DNA of 64,000 nucleotides from Salipiger bermudensis (GTDB taxonomy: Bacteria > Pseudomonadota > Alphaproteobacteria > Rhodobacterales > Rhodobacteraceae). Under the pieces are notes generated by a model. It worked only from the letters and a program-made list of their open reading frames with translations. It ran no database searches and was not told the origin of the DNA. The position numbers and the translations under genes are program-made. Of this stretch, positions 1 through 9,771 are shown piece by piece (the first letter of the stretch is position 1; every line of letters starts with the position of its first letter). Where the stretch lies: contig NZ_JAHVIA010000009.1 of the NCBI RefSeq assembly GCF_019801965.1, positions 124,001 to 188,000 on the forward strand. The letters are read 5' to 3'.

Positions 1-1
1 C

Positions 2-1579
2 ATCCTGCAGCTTTTCCTCGGCACCTGCGTGTTCATCTCGCTGGTGTTCTCGGCCTACCTGGCCGAGCAGAAGCGGCTCGAGGAGCGGCTGCGGCAGGCC
101 AAGGCGCTGTCGGAGGAGGCGAGCGCCGCGAAGAGTGCCTTCCTGTCGACCGTGAGCCACGAATTGCGCACGCCGCTGACCTCGATCCGGGGCTCGCTCG
201 GGCTCCTGGCCGGGGGCAAGGCGGGGGAGTTCTCGAGCAAGGCGTCAAAGCTGATCGGCATCGCGCACAACAACAGCGAACGGCTGGTTCACCTGATCAA
301 CGACATCCTCGACATGGAGAAGATCGAGTCGGGCAAGATGATCTTCGATTTCCAGGAGCAATCGCTGCGCGCGGCGCTCGACCCGGCGCTCGAGACCGCG
401 CGGGCCTATCTCCCGGACCGGCTGGTGAAGGTCATCGTGGTCGACGACGCGCCCGGGGCGCGGGTCGAGGTCGATGTGGACAGGCTGCACCAGGTGGTCA
501 GCAACCTGTTCTCCAACGCCATCAAGTTCTCGCCGCGCGAGGGCTTCGTGCAGCTCTGGATGTCTGCCGATCCGGCCGAGGGCACGGCGAAGATCTCAGT
601 CATCGATCAGGGTCCGGGCATCGCGGAGGAATTCCAGGGCCGACTGTTCGGCAAGTTCGAGCAGTTTGACAGCTCGAACACCCGGCGCGAGGGCGGCACC
701 GGGCTCGGGCTCAGCATCAGCAAGGCGCTGGTGGAGAAGATGGGGGGCTCGATCAGCGTCGAGACCCAGCCCGGCAAGGGCGCGACCTTCACAGTGACCC
801 TGCCGCTCGCCGGCATGGCGGAGCCGCAGCGGCTCGGGGAAGAGATCGACGGGCGGCCACGGCTGCTGTCCTACGGGCTCGGTCCGGAGGACGTCTTCGT
901 CATTGTCGAGCAGCTGGCGGCCGCCGGCTACGGCTTCGATCATGCCTCCAGCTTCGAGCGCCTTGCGGCGATGCTCGAGTCTGAAGCCCACGCGGCGCTG
1001 GCCATCGATCTCGACCGGGTGGCGGATCACCGGCTGGGCGAGCTGCAAGGCCTCGTCGAACGCGCGCATCGCAAGACATTCGTGATCTCCGCCGATGGCG
1101 GCCGGGCGGAGCGCGCCTTCCCAGAAGCGATGCTGCCGGCGGTCGAGCTGATTGCGAAACCGATCGATCCGGCCCAGATCGAGGCCGGTCTGCGCGAGGC
1201 GGCGCCCGACGACGGGCTGGCCGCGCGGCCCCGTATCCTGCATGTGGAGGATGACAGGGGGGTGCTCGAGGTCGTGGCCACCGGGCTTGGCGACGAGATC
1301 GACGTGCGCCGGGCGCACAGCCTTGCCACGGCGCGCGAGGAGCTGCGCAGCGAGCGCTTCGACGCGGTCATTCTCGATCTGGCGCTGCCGGATGGCGAGG
1401 GCACGGCGCTGCTGTCGGAGATCGACGACACGACGCCCGTGCTGGTGTATTCTGCCGCCGAGGTCGAGACCTCGGTGCGGGACAAGGTCTGCGCGGTGAT
1501 GACCAAGACCAGGTCGGCGGAGAACGATGTCGTCTCCGCGATCCACGCGCTTCTCGCCTCGAAGGGCGCAGCAAGGTAA
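2..1579 (+). CDS. Hybrid sensor histidine kinase, 5' truncated by window edge
   Basis: The reading frame is open from base 2, and the first visible residues (ILQLFLGTCVFISLVFSAYL) form the end of a membrane helix, so the real start lies upstream. A DHp helix follows with the H-box SHELRTPLTSIRG; the phospho-accepting His is codon 44 counted from the GTG at 29. The N-box (NLFSNAIKFSP) and G-boxes (DQGPGI, GTGLGLSI) of an intact HATPase come next. About 110 residues after that resemble a receiver domain but show no clear acidic triad. The C-terminal domain is a proper receiver (HVEDDR ... AVILDLALPDGEG). It should autophosphorylate at the membrane and relay to its own receiver or to the regulator 5 bp downstream. 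The stimulus is unknown because the sensory part lies outside the window. Confidence 0.9.
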   Translation: MLQLFLGTCVFISLVFSAYLAEQKRLEERLRQAKALSEEASAAKSAFLSTVSHELRTPLTSIRGSLGLLAGGKAGEFSSKASKLIGIAHNNSERLVHLINDILDMEKIESGKMIFDFQEQSLRAALDPALETARAYLPDRLVKVIVVDDAPGARVEVDVDRLHQVVSNLFSNAIKFSPREGFVQLWMSADPAEGTAKISVIDQGPGIAEEFQGRLFGKFEQFDSSNTRREGGTGLGLSISKALVEKMGGSISVETQPGKGATFTVTLPLAGMAEPQRLGEEIDGRPRLLSYGLGPEDVFVIVEQLAAAGYGFDHASSFERLAAMLESEAHAALAIDLDRVADHRLGELQGLVERAHRKTFVISADGGRAERAFPEAMLPAVELIAKPIDPAQIEAGLREAAPDDGLAARPRILHVEDDRGVLEVVATGLGDEIDVRRAHSLATAREELRSERFDAVILDLALPDGEGTALLSEIDDTTPVLVYSAAEVETSVRDKVCAVMTKTRSAENDVVSAIHALLASKGAAR

Positions 1580-1584
1580 GCACG

Positions 1585-1950
1585 ATGCCGAAAATTCTCT
1601 ACGTCGACGACGAGAACGACATTCGCGAGATCGCCGAGATGGCGCTCGAGCTCGAGGAGAGCTTCGAGGTCCGGACCGCGGCCTCGGGTCAGGCCGGGCT
1701 CGAGCTGGCGCGCAGTTTCCAGCCCGATCTGATGATGCTCGACGTGATGATGCCCGGAATGGACGGCATCTCGACCTTCGGCGCGGCGCGCAACGATCCG
1801 GCCCTGGCCGATATCCCGATCGTCTTCGTGACGGCGCGCACCCAGACCCACCAGGTGGCGGAGCTCATGGAGCTGGGCGCGCTTGGCGTGATCCCGAAGC
1901 CGTTCGACCCGCTGACGCTGGCCGAGGATATCGAGGCCTTCCTGGCCTAG
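1585..1950 (+). CDS. Single-domain response regulator (CheY-like)
   Basis: This 121-residue protein is a receiver domain only. The acidic pair is Asp8/Asp9 (YVDDEND), the phospho-accepting Asp53 lies in MMLDVMMPGMDG, and the conserved Thr and Lys lie in FVTART and IPKPFDP. There is no output domain, so it acts by protein contact or as a phosphate shuttle. It starts 5 bp after the hybrid kinase stop and is almost certainly its co-transcribed partner. The C-terminal receiver of that kinase and this protein could form a branched relay. Confidence 0.93.
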   Translation: MPKILYVDDENDIREIAEMALELEESFEVRTAASGQAGLELARSFQPDLMMLDVMMPGMDGISTFGAARNDPALADIPIVFVTARTQTHQVAELMELGALGVIPKPFDPLTLAEDIEAFLA

Positions 1951-1990
1951 CGGCCCGGCATCATGCGGAGCGAGGGCAGGGGCCGCTGCC

Positions 1991-2437
1991 TCAGAACTCG
2001 CCGGGGGCGCATTGCAGGCAGGTGAGCCCGGCCGCGCGCCAGAAATCGACCACGGAGCGCCGGTCGTCCACGACCAGCCACGGGCTGTAGCCGTCGGCGC
2101 GGATGCGGTCGAGCGCGGTGCGCTTGACCTCCGGGTCGGGATGGCTGTCCTCTTCCGGTCGGCGCAGGTAGAGCGCGTCGTGGGCGATGCCGGCCTTGTC
2201 GAGCCAGTCGCGAGTCCGGTGACGCCAGCCCTCGGGACGGCCGGAGCACAGGACGATGGCCTCGCCCTGCGCCTGCAGGCGGGAGAGCAGCCGGGCCACC
2301 GGCGCGATGACGGCGGCGGCGGCCATCTCGTCGTGGAAGGCGTCCCAGTGCTTTTCGGTGCCATGCACAAGGTGCCCCAGCCGCTCGCTGTCGAATTCGG
2401 CCAGGGTGCCGTCGATGTCGAAGATCACGCAATCCAA
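1991..2437 (-). CDS. HAD-superfamily phosphatase, small
   Basis: A 148-residue HAD-fold protein. Motif I is FDIDGTL at residues 6-12, motif II is in VLCSGRP, and a late acidic motif is VVDDR. No large cap domain is present, so a small phosphorylated substrate or a nucleic-acid end (polynucleotide 3'-phosphatase-like) is possible. The TTG start at 2437 has AGGAG about 10 nt upstream. A GTG at 2428 that overlaps the preceding stop is the alternative and would remove three residues. It overlaps the end of the histidine phosphatase gene and is the last gene of the importer operon. The substrate is not predictable from sequence; presumably it dephosphorylates what the importer brings in. Confidence 0.8.
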   Translation of the reverse strand: MDCVIFDIDGTLAEFDSERLGHLVHGTEKHWDAFHDEMAAAAVIAPVARLLSRLQAQGEAIVLCSGRPEGWRHRTRDWLDKAGIAHDALYLRRPEEDSHPDPEVKRTALDRIRADGYSPWLVVDDRRSVVDFWRAAGLTCLQCAPGEF

Positions 2438-2991
2438 GGAAGTGTCGCTCCTGTCAGGTCTGTTTCGGTCCAGCCCGCGGGGTCGGGGCTGTAGAGAATG
2501 GGGGTGGTGTTGCGGGCCGAGGGGCCGAGCGGCGTGCCGCCGGTCAAGCTGCGGGTGGCCCGGATCACCCCGGAATGGGCGACGAAGACCGGCAGGCAGC
2601 TCGCGGGCGCGGCCGCGATGCCCTCGGTGAGCGCCTGCTGGACCCTCATGAGAAAATCGGCCCAGCCTTCGCCGGCTTCCGGGGTCGCCTCGCGCGGAGG
2701 CAAGTCGCTGACGGGGCGACCCTCGAAGAGGCCCCAGTCGCGCTCGCGCAAGCCCTCGATCACCGTTGCCGGCAGCTCTGGGAAGGCCAGCGCCGCGGTC
2801 TCACGCGCCCGGCTCTGCGGCGAGACGTAGAGCGCGATGCGCGGCCAGTTCCAGGGTGCGAGCGCGCGGGCCCCGGCGCGGCCGGCATCGGTCAGCTCGG
2901 CCTCGGTCCGGCCCGCGATCAGGCCATCGCGGTTGGCGTCGGTCTGGCCGTGGCGGATCAGCAGGAAGGCGCGTTGCGGCAGGGCGCTCAC
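2425..2991 (-). CDS. Histidine phosphatase family protein
   Basis: 188 residues of the phosphoglycerate-mutase-like histidine phosphatase family. The catalytic RHG motif is in LLIRHGQTDAN and the second catalytic His is in FVAHSGVIRA. Start choice: the GTG at 2991 overlaps the stop of the upstream metallo-hydrolase gene (GTGA) and has AGAGG 8 nt upstream, so translation is probably coupled. With the neighbouring HAD and metallo-beta-lactamase-fold hydrolases it gives this importer operon three hydrolases, two of them phosphatase-type. That suggests an organophosphate or phosphodiester substrate (inference). A cobalamin-biosynthesis CobC role is less likely because no corrin gene is nearby. 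Confidence 0.85.
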   Translation of the reverse strand: MSALPQRAFLLIRHGQTDANRDGLIAGRTEAELTDAGRAGARALAPWNWPRIALYVSPQSRARETAALAFPELPATVIEGLRERDWGLFEGRPVSDLPPREATPEAGEGWADFLMRVQQALTEGIAAAPASCLPVFVAHSGVIRATRSLTGGTPLGPSARNTTPILYSPDPAGWTETDLTGATLPWIA

Positions 2992-4065
2992 AGGAACAGC
3001 CTCTCGTTGAGCATCAGGGCGGCGCCGAACCGGGTCTCGAGCAGGTAGTCTTCCGGGCGGTCGCAGAACAGCGGCGCGAACCGCGCCGCGCCGAGGCGGC
3101 GGATCATCGCGATCTGGTCGCGCAGCGGGGGATGCACGTTCCAGCGCAGGAACTGGCCGCCATGGCCCATGATGGCGCGGGCATGGGCGGTCATGTGGCC
3201 GGTGAAGATCACCGTCGCGTCCCGCGCCAGCCGCCCGCTGTCGCGCCAGTCCTGCACGATGGCCCAGGCGGCGCCCGCATCGGCATTGGGGGTGTCGCAG
3301 ATCAGGTGGCGCGCGCTGGGGTCGAAGGGTGCCTCGATCAGCGGCCACAGGGCCTCGGCGCCCGGCGCCACGCTGCCGCTCTCCAGCATCTGCCGCAGGG
3401 CCGCGCTGCAGGTATCATCGAGTGAGACATCCCCGCGCGGCAGCAGGTGCAGCGCCAGCTCTCCGGCTCGGCCGGAGGGCGGCACCGGGAAGAGATGCTG
3501 GCGATGCGGGCTCGCGTCGAGCGCGGCGTCGAGGCGGGCCCGGCGCACCGCCTGCGGGACATCGTCGAGATGATAGGAACAGTCGATCAGCGCCACCGTG
3601 GCCTCGGGCGGCGGCGCATAGGCGAACCAGTCCGACTCCTCCGACCAGTCGCCGGAAAAGAACAGGCCCTCCCCGAGCGCGACGTGGAACCAGACCCCGC
3701 CGCAGGCATGGCCGTTGGGCCCGGTGCTCAGAGCCGTGCCGGCGATCTCGGTCCGGCCCTGTCGCGGTAGCAGGTGCAGCGCGGCGCCCGGCGGCAGCGA
3801 CCGTGCGGTCTCGGCGGTGCAGTGGATCGGCAGACCGGCGGTCACCGCGAAGCCGGCGCCACCGATATGGTCGACGTGGTCATGGGTGATCAGAACCCGG
3901 TCGGCGCCGTCCAGCCAGGCCGGATTGAACGGCGAGGAGGCCTCGGGGCCGGCGCCGACGTCGAGCAGCCAGAGCTCGCGGCCGGTCCAGACCCGGATGC
4001 AGGCCGGTCCCTTTTCACCCAGGCCCGACAGAACCTCGACCCAGGGCGCGCGGGTCCGGCTGGCG

Positions 4066-4073
<8 letters not shown>
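2988..4073 (-). CDS. Metallo-beta-lactamase-fold hydrolase
   Basis: 361 residues. The zinc-binding signature HxHxDH appears as THDHVDHIGG, followed by further ligands around FFSGDW and a C-terminal FTGHMTAHA stretch. It is longer than minimal MBL hydrolases, with a unique region of about 150 residues in the second half. The ATG at 4073 has AGGAG 8 nt upstream and overlaps the stop of the ABC ATPase gene by 8 bp. MBL-fold enzymes include phosphodiesterases, cyclic-phosphate hydrolases (PhnP-like) and lactonases. The coupling to an importer and two phosphatases favours a phosphodiesterase or cyclic-phosphate role, but this is inference. Probably cytoplasmic, as no signal peptide is seen. Confidence 0.8.
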
Positions 4074-5135
<1,062 letters not shown>

Positions 5136-5148
<13 letters not shown>

Positions 5149-6842
5149 GGCACCACTCCTTTCGGCAGGCGGCGGGCCAGCAGCTGCACCCCCGCCATGA
5201 GGCAAACGATCAGCAGCACGATCGACATCGCCAGGGCCGATGCCATGACCGTCTCACCGCTGTCTTCGAGATTGAAGATGACCACGCCCAGCGTCTCCGT
5301 CCCCGACGCCCAGAGCAGGGCCGAGACGGTGAGTTCGTTCACCGCGGTCAGAAACACCAGGATCGCGCCGGCCGCCGCCGCCGGTGCGGCAAGCGGCAGA
5401 ACGATGGTGCGCAGGCGTCGGCCAAGCCGCGCCCCCGCCGCGCTGGCCGCTTCTTCCATCGACGGGTCGAGCTGGCCGACGGAGGCCTGCACCGGACGCA
5501 GCATCACCACGAGGAAGCGCGCCAGGTAGGCGAGCAGGATGATCCAGATCGTGCCGTAGAGGGTCAGGTCGGTGAATGGCAGATCGAGAAAGGCGAGGAT
5601 GCAGGCGATGGACAGCACCACCCCCGGCAGGGCGTAGGGAAGATCCACCAGCGCATCGATGGCGCGGGTGGCGCGGCTCGGGCGACGTGCGATCAGCCAG
5701 GCCAGCGGCAGGCAGACCGCCATCAGGATCGCGGAGGCGCCGAGGGCCAGCCCGAGGGAATTGACATAGGCGCGCCGGGTCATCGGCTGCCGCAGCAGCG
5801 CCTCGGTCCAGGCCTCGAGGGTCATGTTGGCCCATGTCAGCGGCACGCCGTAGGCCGGGATCAGCGAGGTGAAGAGCAGCGCCATCAGGGGCAGCGCGAG
5901 GATCGCGGCGATGAAGGTCCAGAGCGCGATCTCGATCGGCAGCCGCGCGCGGCCGAGGGAGATCGACAGCGGCTGGCCGGAGAGGCCCACGAGCCCGTAG
6001 GATTTGCGCGCCAGCAGCCAGCGCGCCAGCAGCACACCGGCGATGGCCACGGTGCCGATCAGCAGCGCCAGCACCGCGACCTCCGACAGCACCGAGGGCC
6101 CGAAGCCCACGAGGCGCTGGTAGATCAGGGTCGGCAGGGTGGAATAGCGTGCGGGAATGCCCAGCATCGCGGGGATCCCGAAATTGCCGAGCGCCGTGAC
6201 GAAGGCCATCGCCGCACCGGCGCCGAGCGCGGGCAGGGTCAGCGGCATCACGATCTGCGCCCAGACCCGCAGGCCGCGCGCCCCGGACATGCGCGCCGCC
6301 TCGACGAGATCCGCCGGGATCTGGCGCAGCCCGGCCCGCAGGGTGAGAAAGACGATGGAGGCATGCTGGATGCCCAGCAGCAGGATGATGCCACCGGCGC
6401 TGTGCAGCGGTTGCGGGCTGCCAAGCGGTGGCGCGAGCCCCAGCATCTTCAGCAGCACCGAGGACGGACCGGTCACCTGCATCCAGGCCAGCGCGGTGAT
6501 CTGCGGCGGGATCATCATCGGCACCATCAGGCAGAACACCAGGGCGCCGCGCGCCCGCACGTTGGTCAGCGCCACGAGGAAGGCGAAGCTGCCGCCGATC
6601 AGCACCGACAGGAGGGTGCCGCCCGCCGCGGTCACCAGCGAGTGCAGCAGCGCCCGGTGCGTGCTGTCGGCGCTCAACACCTCGGCGAGATGCGCGCCGG
6701 TCAGGCCGCTGCCGAACCCGACGCCCTCGAGCAAGAGCCGCACCACCGGACCGAGCGCGATCAGCGCCACCGGCAGCAGCAGCCAGGACAGCAGCCGGCC
6801 TTCCGACCGGCTGCTGCTGTATGTCGCGTCGGACAGGCTCAT
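5136..6842 (-). CDS. ABC importer permease, fused two-domain FbpB type
   Basis: 568 residues with about twelve hydrophobic segments in two homologous halves. Each half carries an EAA-type coupling loop (EAARMSGARG near residue 190 and EEAASAAGARLGRR near residue 460). This fused architecture is typical of FbpB/AfuB/ThiP-type permeases. Its ATG overlaps the stop of the binding-protein gene (ATGA), and its own end overlaps the ATPase. It forms the membrane channel of the first importer in the window. Confidence 0.93.
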
Positions 6843-7810
6843 TCGACGCCGAAGACCTCGGCGAAGCGGTCCTTGTTGGCGTCAGTGTCGGCCAGCGCCT
6901 TTGCCGGGTCGAAGGCCATCAGCGTGATTTCGTCGCGCGAGGGGAAGCCCTCGGGGCTGTCGATGCCGTTGCGGGCGGGGATGTAGCCCTGCTCGACAAC
7001 CAGCTGCTGACCGTCCTCGGAGAGCAGGAAATCGACGAATTTCTCCGCCGTGGCGTTGCCCTCGGCCTTCTTCATGATGGCGACGGGCTCGGTGACGTAG
7101 GAGACGCCTTCCTCGGGGAAGACGAAATCGACCGGCGAGCCGTCGGCCTTGGCGCGCAGCGCCATGAAATCGACCAGGACGCCGTAGGGCTTTTCGCCCG
7201 CGGCCACGGCCTTGAAGGTGCCGCCGTTGCCGCCCTCGGCGCGGGCGTCATTCGCCGCGAGCGACTGGTAGTAGTCCCAGCCCAGCTCCGCGTCGCCGGT
7301 CAGCGTCGCGAGGTGGATCAGCGCGGCGCCGGAGTAGAGCGGCGACGGCATCGCGACCATGCCTGCCATCTCGGGCTTGGCGAGATCGGCCCAGGAGGTC
7401 GGGACCTCGGCGGCGCCGGTGTTGTAGACGATGCCGGTGGTGATCAGCTTGGTCGAGTAATAGTAGCCATCGGCGCTGTAGAGCGCGGCGTCATAGGCTT
7501 CGGCCTCGGGCGAGCGATAGGCGGCGAGATGGCCATCCTGCGCCAGGCCTTCCAGCGTCACGGTATCCGCGATCAGCAGGATGTCGGGCTGGGGATCGCC
7601 GGCAGCGATCTCGGTCTGCAGGCGGGCCATCAGGTTGGTGGTGCCGTCGCGCACCCATTCCACGTCCACTTCGGGATTGGCGGCCATGAAGGCATCCACG
7701 GTGGACTGGGCATCGGCATTGGGCTGCGAGGTGTAGAGCGTGAGGGTTTCAGCACCCGCGGCCACCGGCAGCGCCAGCGCGACGGACAGGGAGAGAAGAG
7801 GGCGAAGCAT
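6839..7810 (-). CDS. Extracellular solute-binding protein, Fbp/Afu/AEP type
   Basis: 323 residues. A Sec signal peptide (MLRPLLSLSVALALPVAAGA) ends before ETLTLYTSQPN. The start at 7810 has AGGAG in the proper position. The fold matches the periplasmic binding protein type 2 family of the ferric iron, 2-aminoethylphosphonate and hexose-phosphate importers. Three Tyr in a row lie near the hinge (GYYYSTKL). It is the first gene of the operon, behind an operator shared with the divergent DeoR regulator. DeoR control and three downstream hydrolases favour a phosphorylated sugar or phosphonate ligand over iron. That is inference. Confidence 0.9.
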   Translation of the reverse strand: MLRPLLSLSVALALPVAAGAETLTLYTSQPNADAQSTVDAFMAANPEVDVEWVRDGTTNLMARLQTEIAAGDPQPDILLIADTVTLEGLAQDGHLAAYRSPEAEAYDAALYSADGYYYSTKLITTGIVYNTGAAEVPTSWADLAKPEMAGMVAMPSPLYSGAALIHLATLTGDAELGWDYYQSLAANDARAEGGNGGTFKAVAAGEKPYGVLVDFMALRAKADGSPVDFVFPEEGVSYVTEPVAIMKKAEGNATAEKFVDFLLSEDGQQLVVEQGYIPARNGIDSPEGFPSRDEITLMAFDPAKALADTDANKDRFAEVFGVE

Positions 7811-7832
7811 GGAGCACTCCTGAGGGATTTGC

Positions 7833-7845
7833 TTTTCGTTCGAAA
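7833..7845. promoter_or_regulatory. Putative DeoR operator, left copy
   Basis: TTTTCGTTCGAAA lies about 23 bp upstream of the binding-protein start. It is the exact reverse complement of the 13 bp at 8020-8032. TTCG/CGAA-rich boxes are typical DeoR/GlpR-type sites. The spacing of the two sites across the divergent promoter region (about 187 bp) would permit looping. Confidence 0.65.
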
Positions 7846-8019
7846 ACGATTGGCCACGAGCCATTCGTTGTCGCCCTGTTAGTCTCGACGCATGACAGCG
7901 GTGTGACGGTTTTCCCGTCTTTTGTGATTTTGCTGATTAAAGGGTGTTTGCGCCGATTGGTGCTGGACATGGCGGCGCGCACCAACCAAGTCTGGGTGCA
8001 GGGATAGAGGAAATTCGGG

Positions 8020-8032
8020 TTTCGAACGAAAA
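8020..8032. promoter_or_regulatory. Putative DeoR operator, right copy
   Basis: TTTCGAACGAAAA ends on the first base of the DeoR start codon and mirrors the site at 7833-7845 exactly. A site here would block both transcription and ribosome loading, which suggests autorepression. Confidence 0.65.
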
Positions 8033-8799
8033 TGTCCAGCGATGAGGCCGCCCGCCGTCGGGATCAGATCGTCAACCTGCTGTCGGCCTATGGGGAGCTG
8101 TCCGCCAAGGCGATGGCGGAGATGCTGCAGGTGACGGTGCAGACGATCCGCTCCGACCTGCGCGCGCTGGATGACGCGGCGCTGGTGCGACGGCGCCACG
8201 GCCTCGCGCGGCTGGCGATCCCGCAGGAGAATATCGGCTACCAGCCGCGCCTTGCGGTGTCGCGCAGCGAGAAGGAACGGATCGGCGCGGCGGTTGCCGC
8301 GCTTGTGCCCGATGGTGCGTCGATCGCGCTCGGCACCGGCACCACGGTAGAAGCCGTCGCCCGGGCGCTTGCCGGGCACGAGGCGCTGTCGGTGGCGACG
8401 AACAACCTCCACGCGGTGCTGGCCCTGCGCGCGGCCCCGAAGATCTCGGTTTCACTGGCTGGCGGGCGGGTGCGGATGCGCGATCTCGACCTGATCGGCG
8501 CCGAGGCGAGCGAGTTCTACGGCAACCTGCGCCTGCAATACGCGGTGTTCAGCGTCGGGGGCGTGTCGCTCGAGGGCGACCTCCTGGATTTCAACATGGA
8601 CGAGGTCCGGGCGCGTCGGGCGATCGCCGGCTGCGCCGGCCATCGCATCCTCGTCGTCGATCACGCGAAGATCGGCCGGGCCGCCGGTGTCGCGATGGGG
8701 CAGCTGTCGGAGCTCGATACCGTGGTCTGCGGCGGCGCGCTCCCGGAAACGCTGATCTCGGCCTGCAAGGACGCCGGGACGCGCGTCATCGTTGCGTAG
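8032..8799 (+). CDS. DeoR/GlpR-family transcriptional regulator
   Basis: 255 residues. An N-terminal DeoR winged helix (residues 9-60, RRDQIVNLLSAYGELSAKAM ... TVQTIRSDLRALDD) is followed by the DeoR C-terminal sensor domain with its sugar-phosphate-isomerase-like fold (GTGTTVEAVA, SVGGVS, DHAKIGR). Family members usually bind phosphorylated sugars. It is divergent from the importer/hydrolase operon and overlaps one of two inverted 13-bp boxes, so it most likely represses both that operon and itself. No clear Shine-Dalgarno sequence is found at normal spacing; AGAGG is about 20 nt upstream. Confidence 0.9.
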   Translation: MSSDEAARRRDQIVNLLSAYGELSAKAMAEMLQVTVQTIRSDLRALDDAALVRRRHGLARLAIPQENIGYQPRLAVSRSEKERIGAAVAALVPDGASIALGTGTTVEAVARALAGHEALSVATNNLHAVLALRAAPKISVSLAGGRVRMRDLDLIGAEASEFYGNLRLQYAVFSVGGVSLEGDLLDFNMDEVRARRAIAGCAGHRILVVDHAKIGRAAGVAMGQLSELDTVVCGGALPETLISACKDAGTRVIVA

Positions 8800-8943
8800 G
8801 GTTTCGGTCGGAGCTTCAGCCCGTCACGGACAATCCCGCCGAGTGAGGCCTTGCGCCGAGCGGCAAACCCTGCACCCTTAGCGGTAGTCGCGTGCTCCGG
8901 CTGCCAACCGGGGCGCGCCTGCCCGCAGCACATCGAGGCGCCC

Positions 8944-9771
8944 ATGACCCTGACCTCTCTCCTCCGCTCGCCGCTCCTGCATTTCTTCGTGCTCGGCGGC
9001 GCGATCTTCGCCGCCTTCGCCCTGCTCGATGACACGCCAGAGGCCGCCGCGCCGGACGCCATCGTGCTCGGCCCGGAGGAGGCCGGGCGGATCCTCGGGC
9101 GCTTCGAGCAGACCTGGAACCGTCCGCCGTCGCCGCCGGAGCTCGAGGGCATGCTCAGGGCCTGGGCGCTGGAGGAAGCCTATGTGCGAGAGGCGACCGC
9201 GCTCGGGCTCGATCAGAACGATCCGGTGATCCGGCAGCGGCTGAGCCTGAAGATGCGCTTCCTTGCGGAGAGCGCCAGCGCCGTGGCCGAGGTCGATGAC
9301 GAGACGCTGCAGGCCCATCTCGAGGCCAACCCCGACAGGTTCCGCCGTCCGGCCACGCTGGCCTTCCGGCAGGTGCCGGTCAGCGCCGACGCGGCGCAGG
9401 CCACGCGCGAGGCGCTGAATGGTGGTGCGGCGCCGGAAACGCTCGCATACTCGAGCCTGCTGCCCGTGCGTTTCGAGCCGACCCCTGCGCCGGTGATCGA
9501 CCGCAGCTTCGGCACCGGCTTTGCCGCGGCGCTGGCCGAGCTGCCGCGCGGCGGCTGGCAGGGGCCGGTCGAGAGCGGCTTCGGGCTGCATCTCGTCGAG
9601 GTGACCGCCTACGCCGAGGGCGGCCTGCCGGCGCTGGACAGGATCCGCGAGACGGTCGCGGCCGACTGGCGCGCCGAGCAGGGCCGCAAGAGCCAGGAGG
9701 CCTTCGCCGAGGCGCTGCTCGCGCGCTACTCGGTCGAGCTGCCCAGTGCCGAGGAGGTGCTCGCGCAATGA
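8944..9771 (+). CDS. Membrane-anchored PpiC/parvulin-like peptidyl-prolyl isomerase
   Basis: 275 residues. An N-terminal hydrophobic anchor (LLHFFVLGGAIFAAFALL) is followed by a SurA-N-like helical region and a C-terminal parvulin-like half ending in GPVESGFGLHLVEV, a recognisable rotamase signature. It should face the periplasm and assist folding of exported or membrane proteins. Its stop overlaps the HupE start (ATGA), so the two are translationally coupled. This points to a dedicated chaperone for the metal transporter or its partners (inference). The ATG at 8944 is preferred over an upstream extension because the anchor follows directly. Confidence 0.82.
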   Translation: MTLTSLLRSPLLHFFVLGGAIFAAFALLDDTPEAAAPDAIVLGPEEAGRILGRFEQTWNRPPSPPELEGMLRAWALEEAYVREATALGLDQNDPVIRQRLSLKMRFLAESASAVAEVDDETLQAHLEANPDRFRRPATLAFRQVPVSADAAQATREALNGGAAPETLAYSSLLPVRFEPTPAPVIDRSFGTGFAAALAELPRGGWQGPVESGFGLHLVEVTAYAEGGLPALDRIRETVAADWRAEQGRKSQEAFAEALLARYSVELPSAEEVLAQ

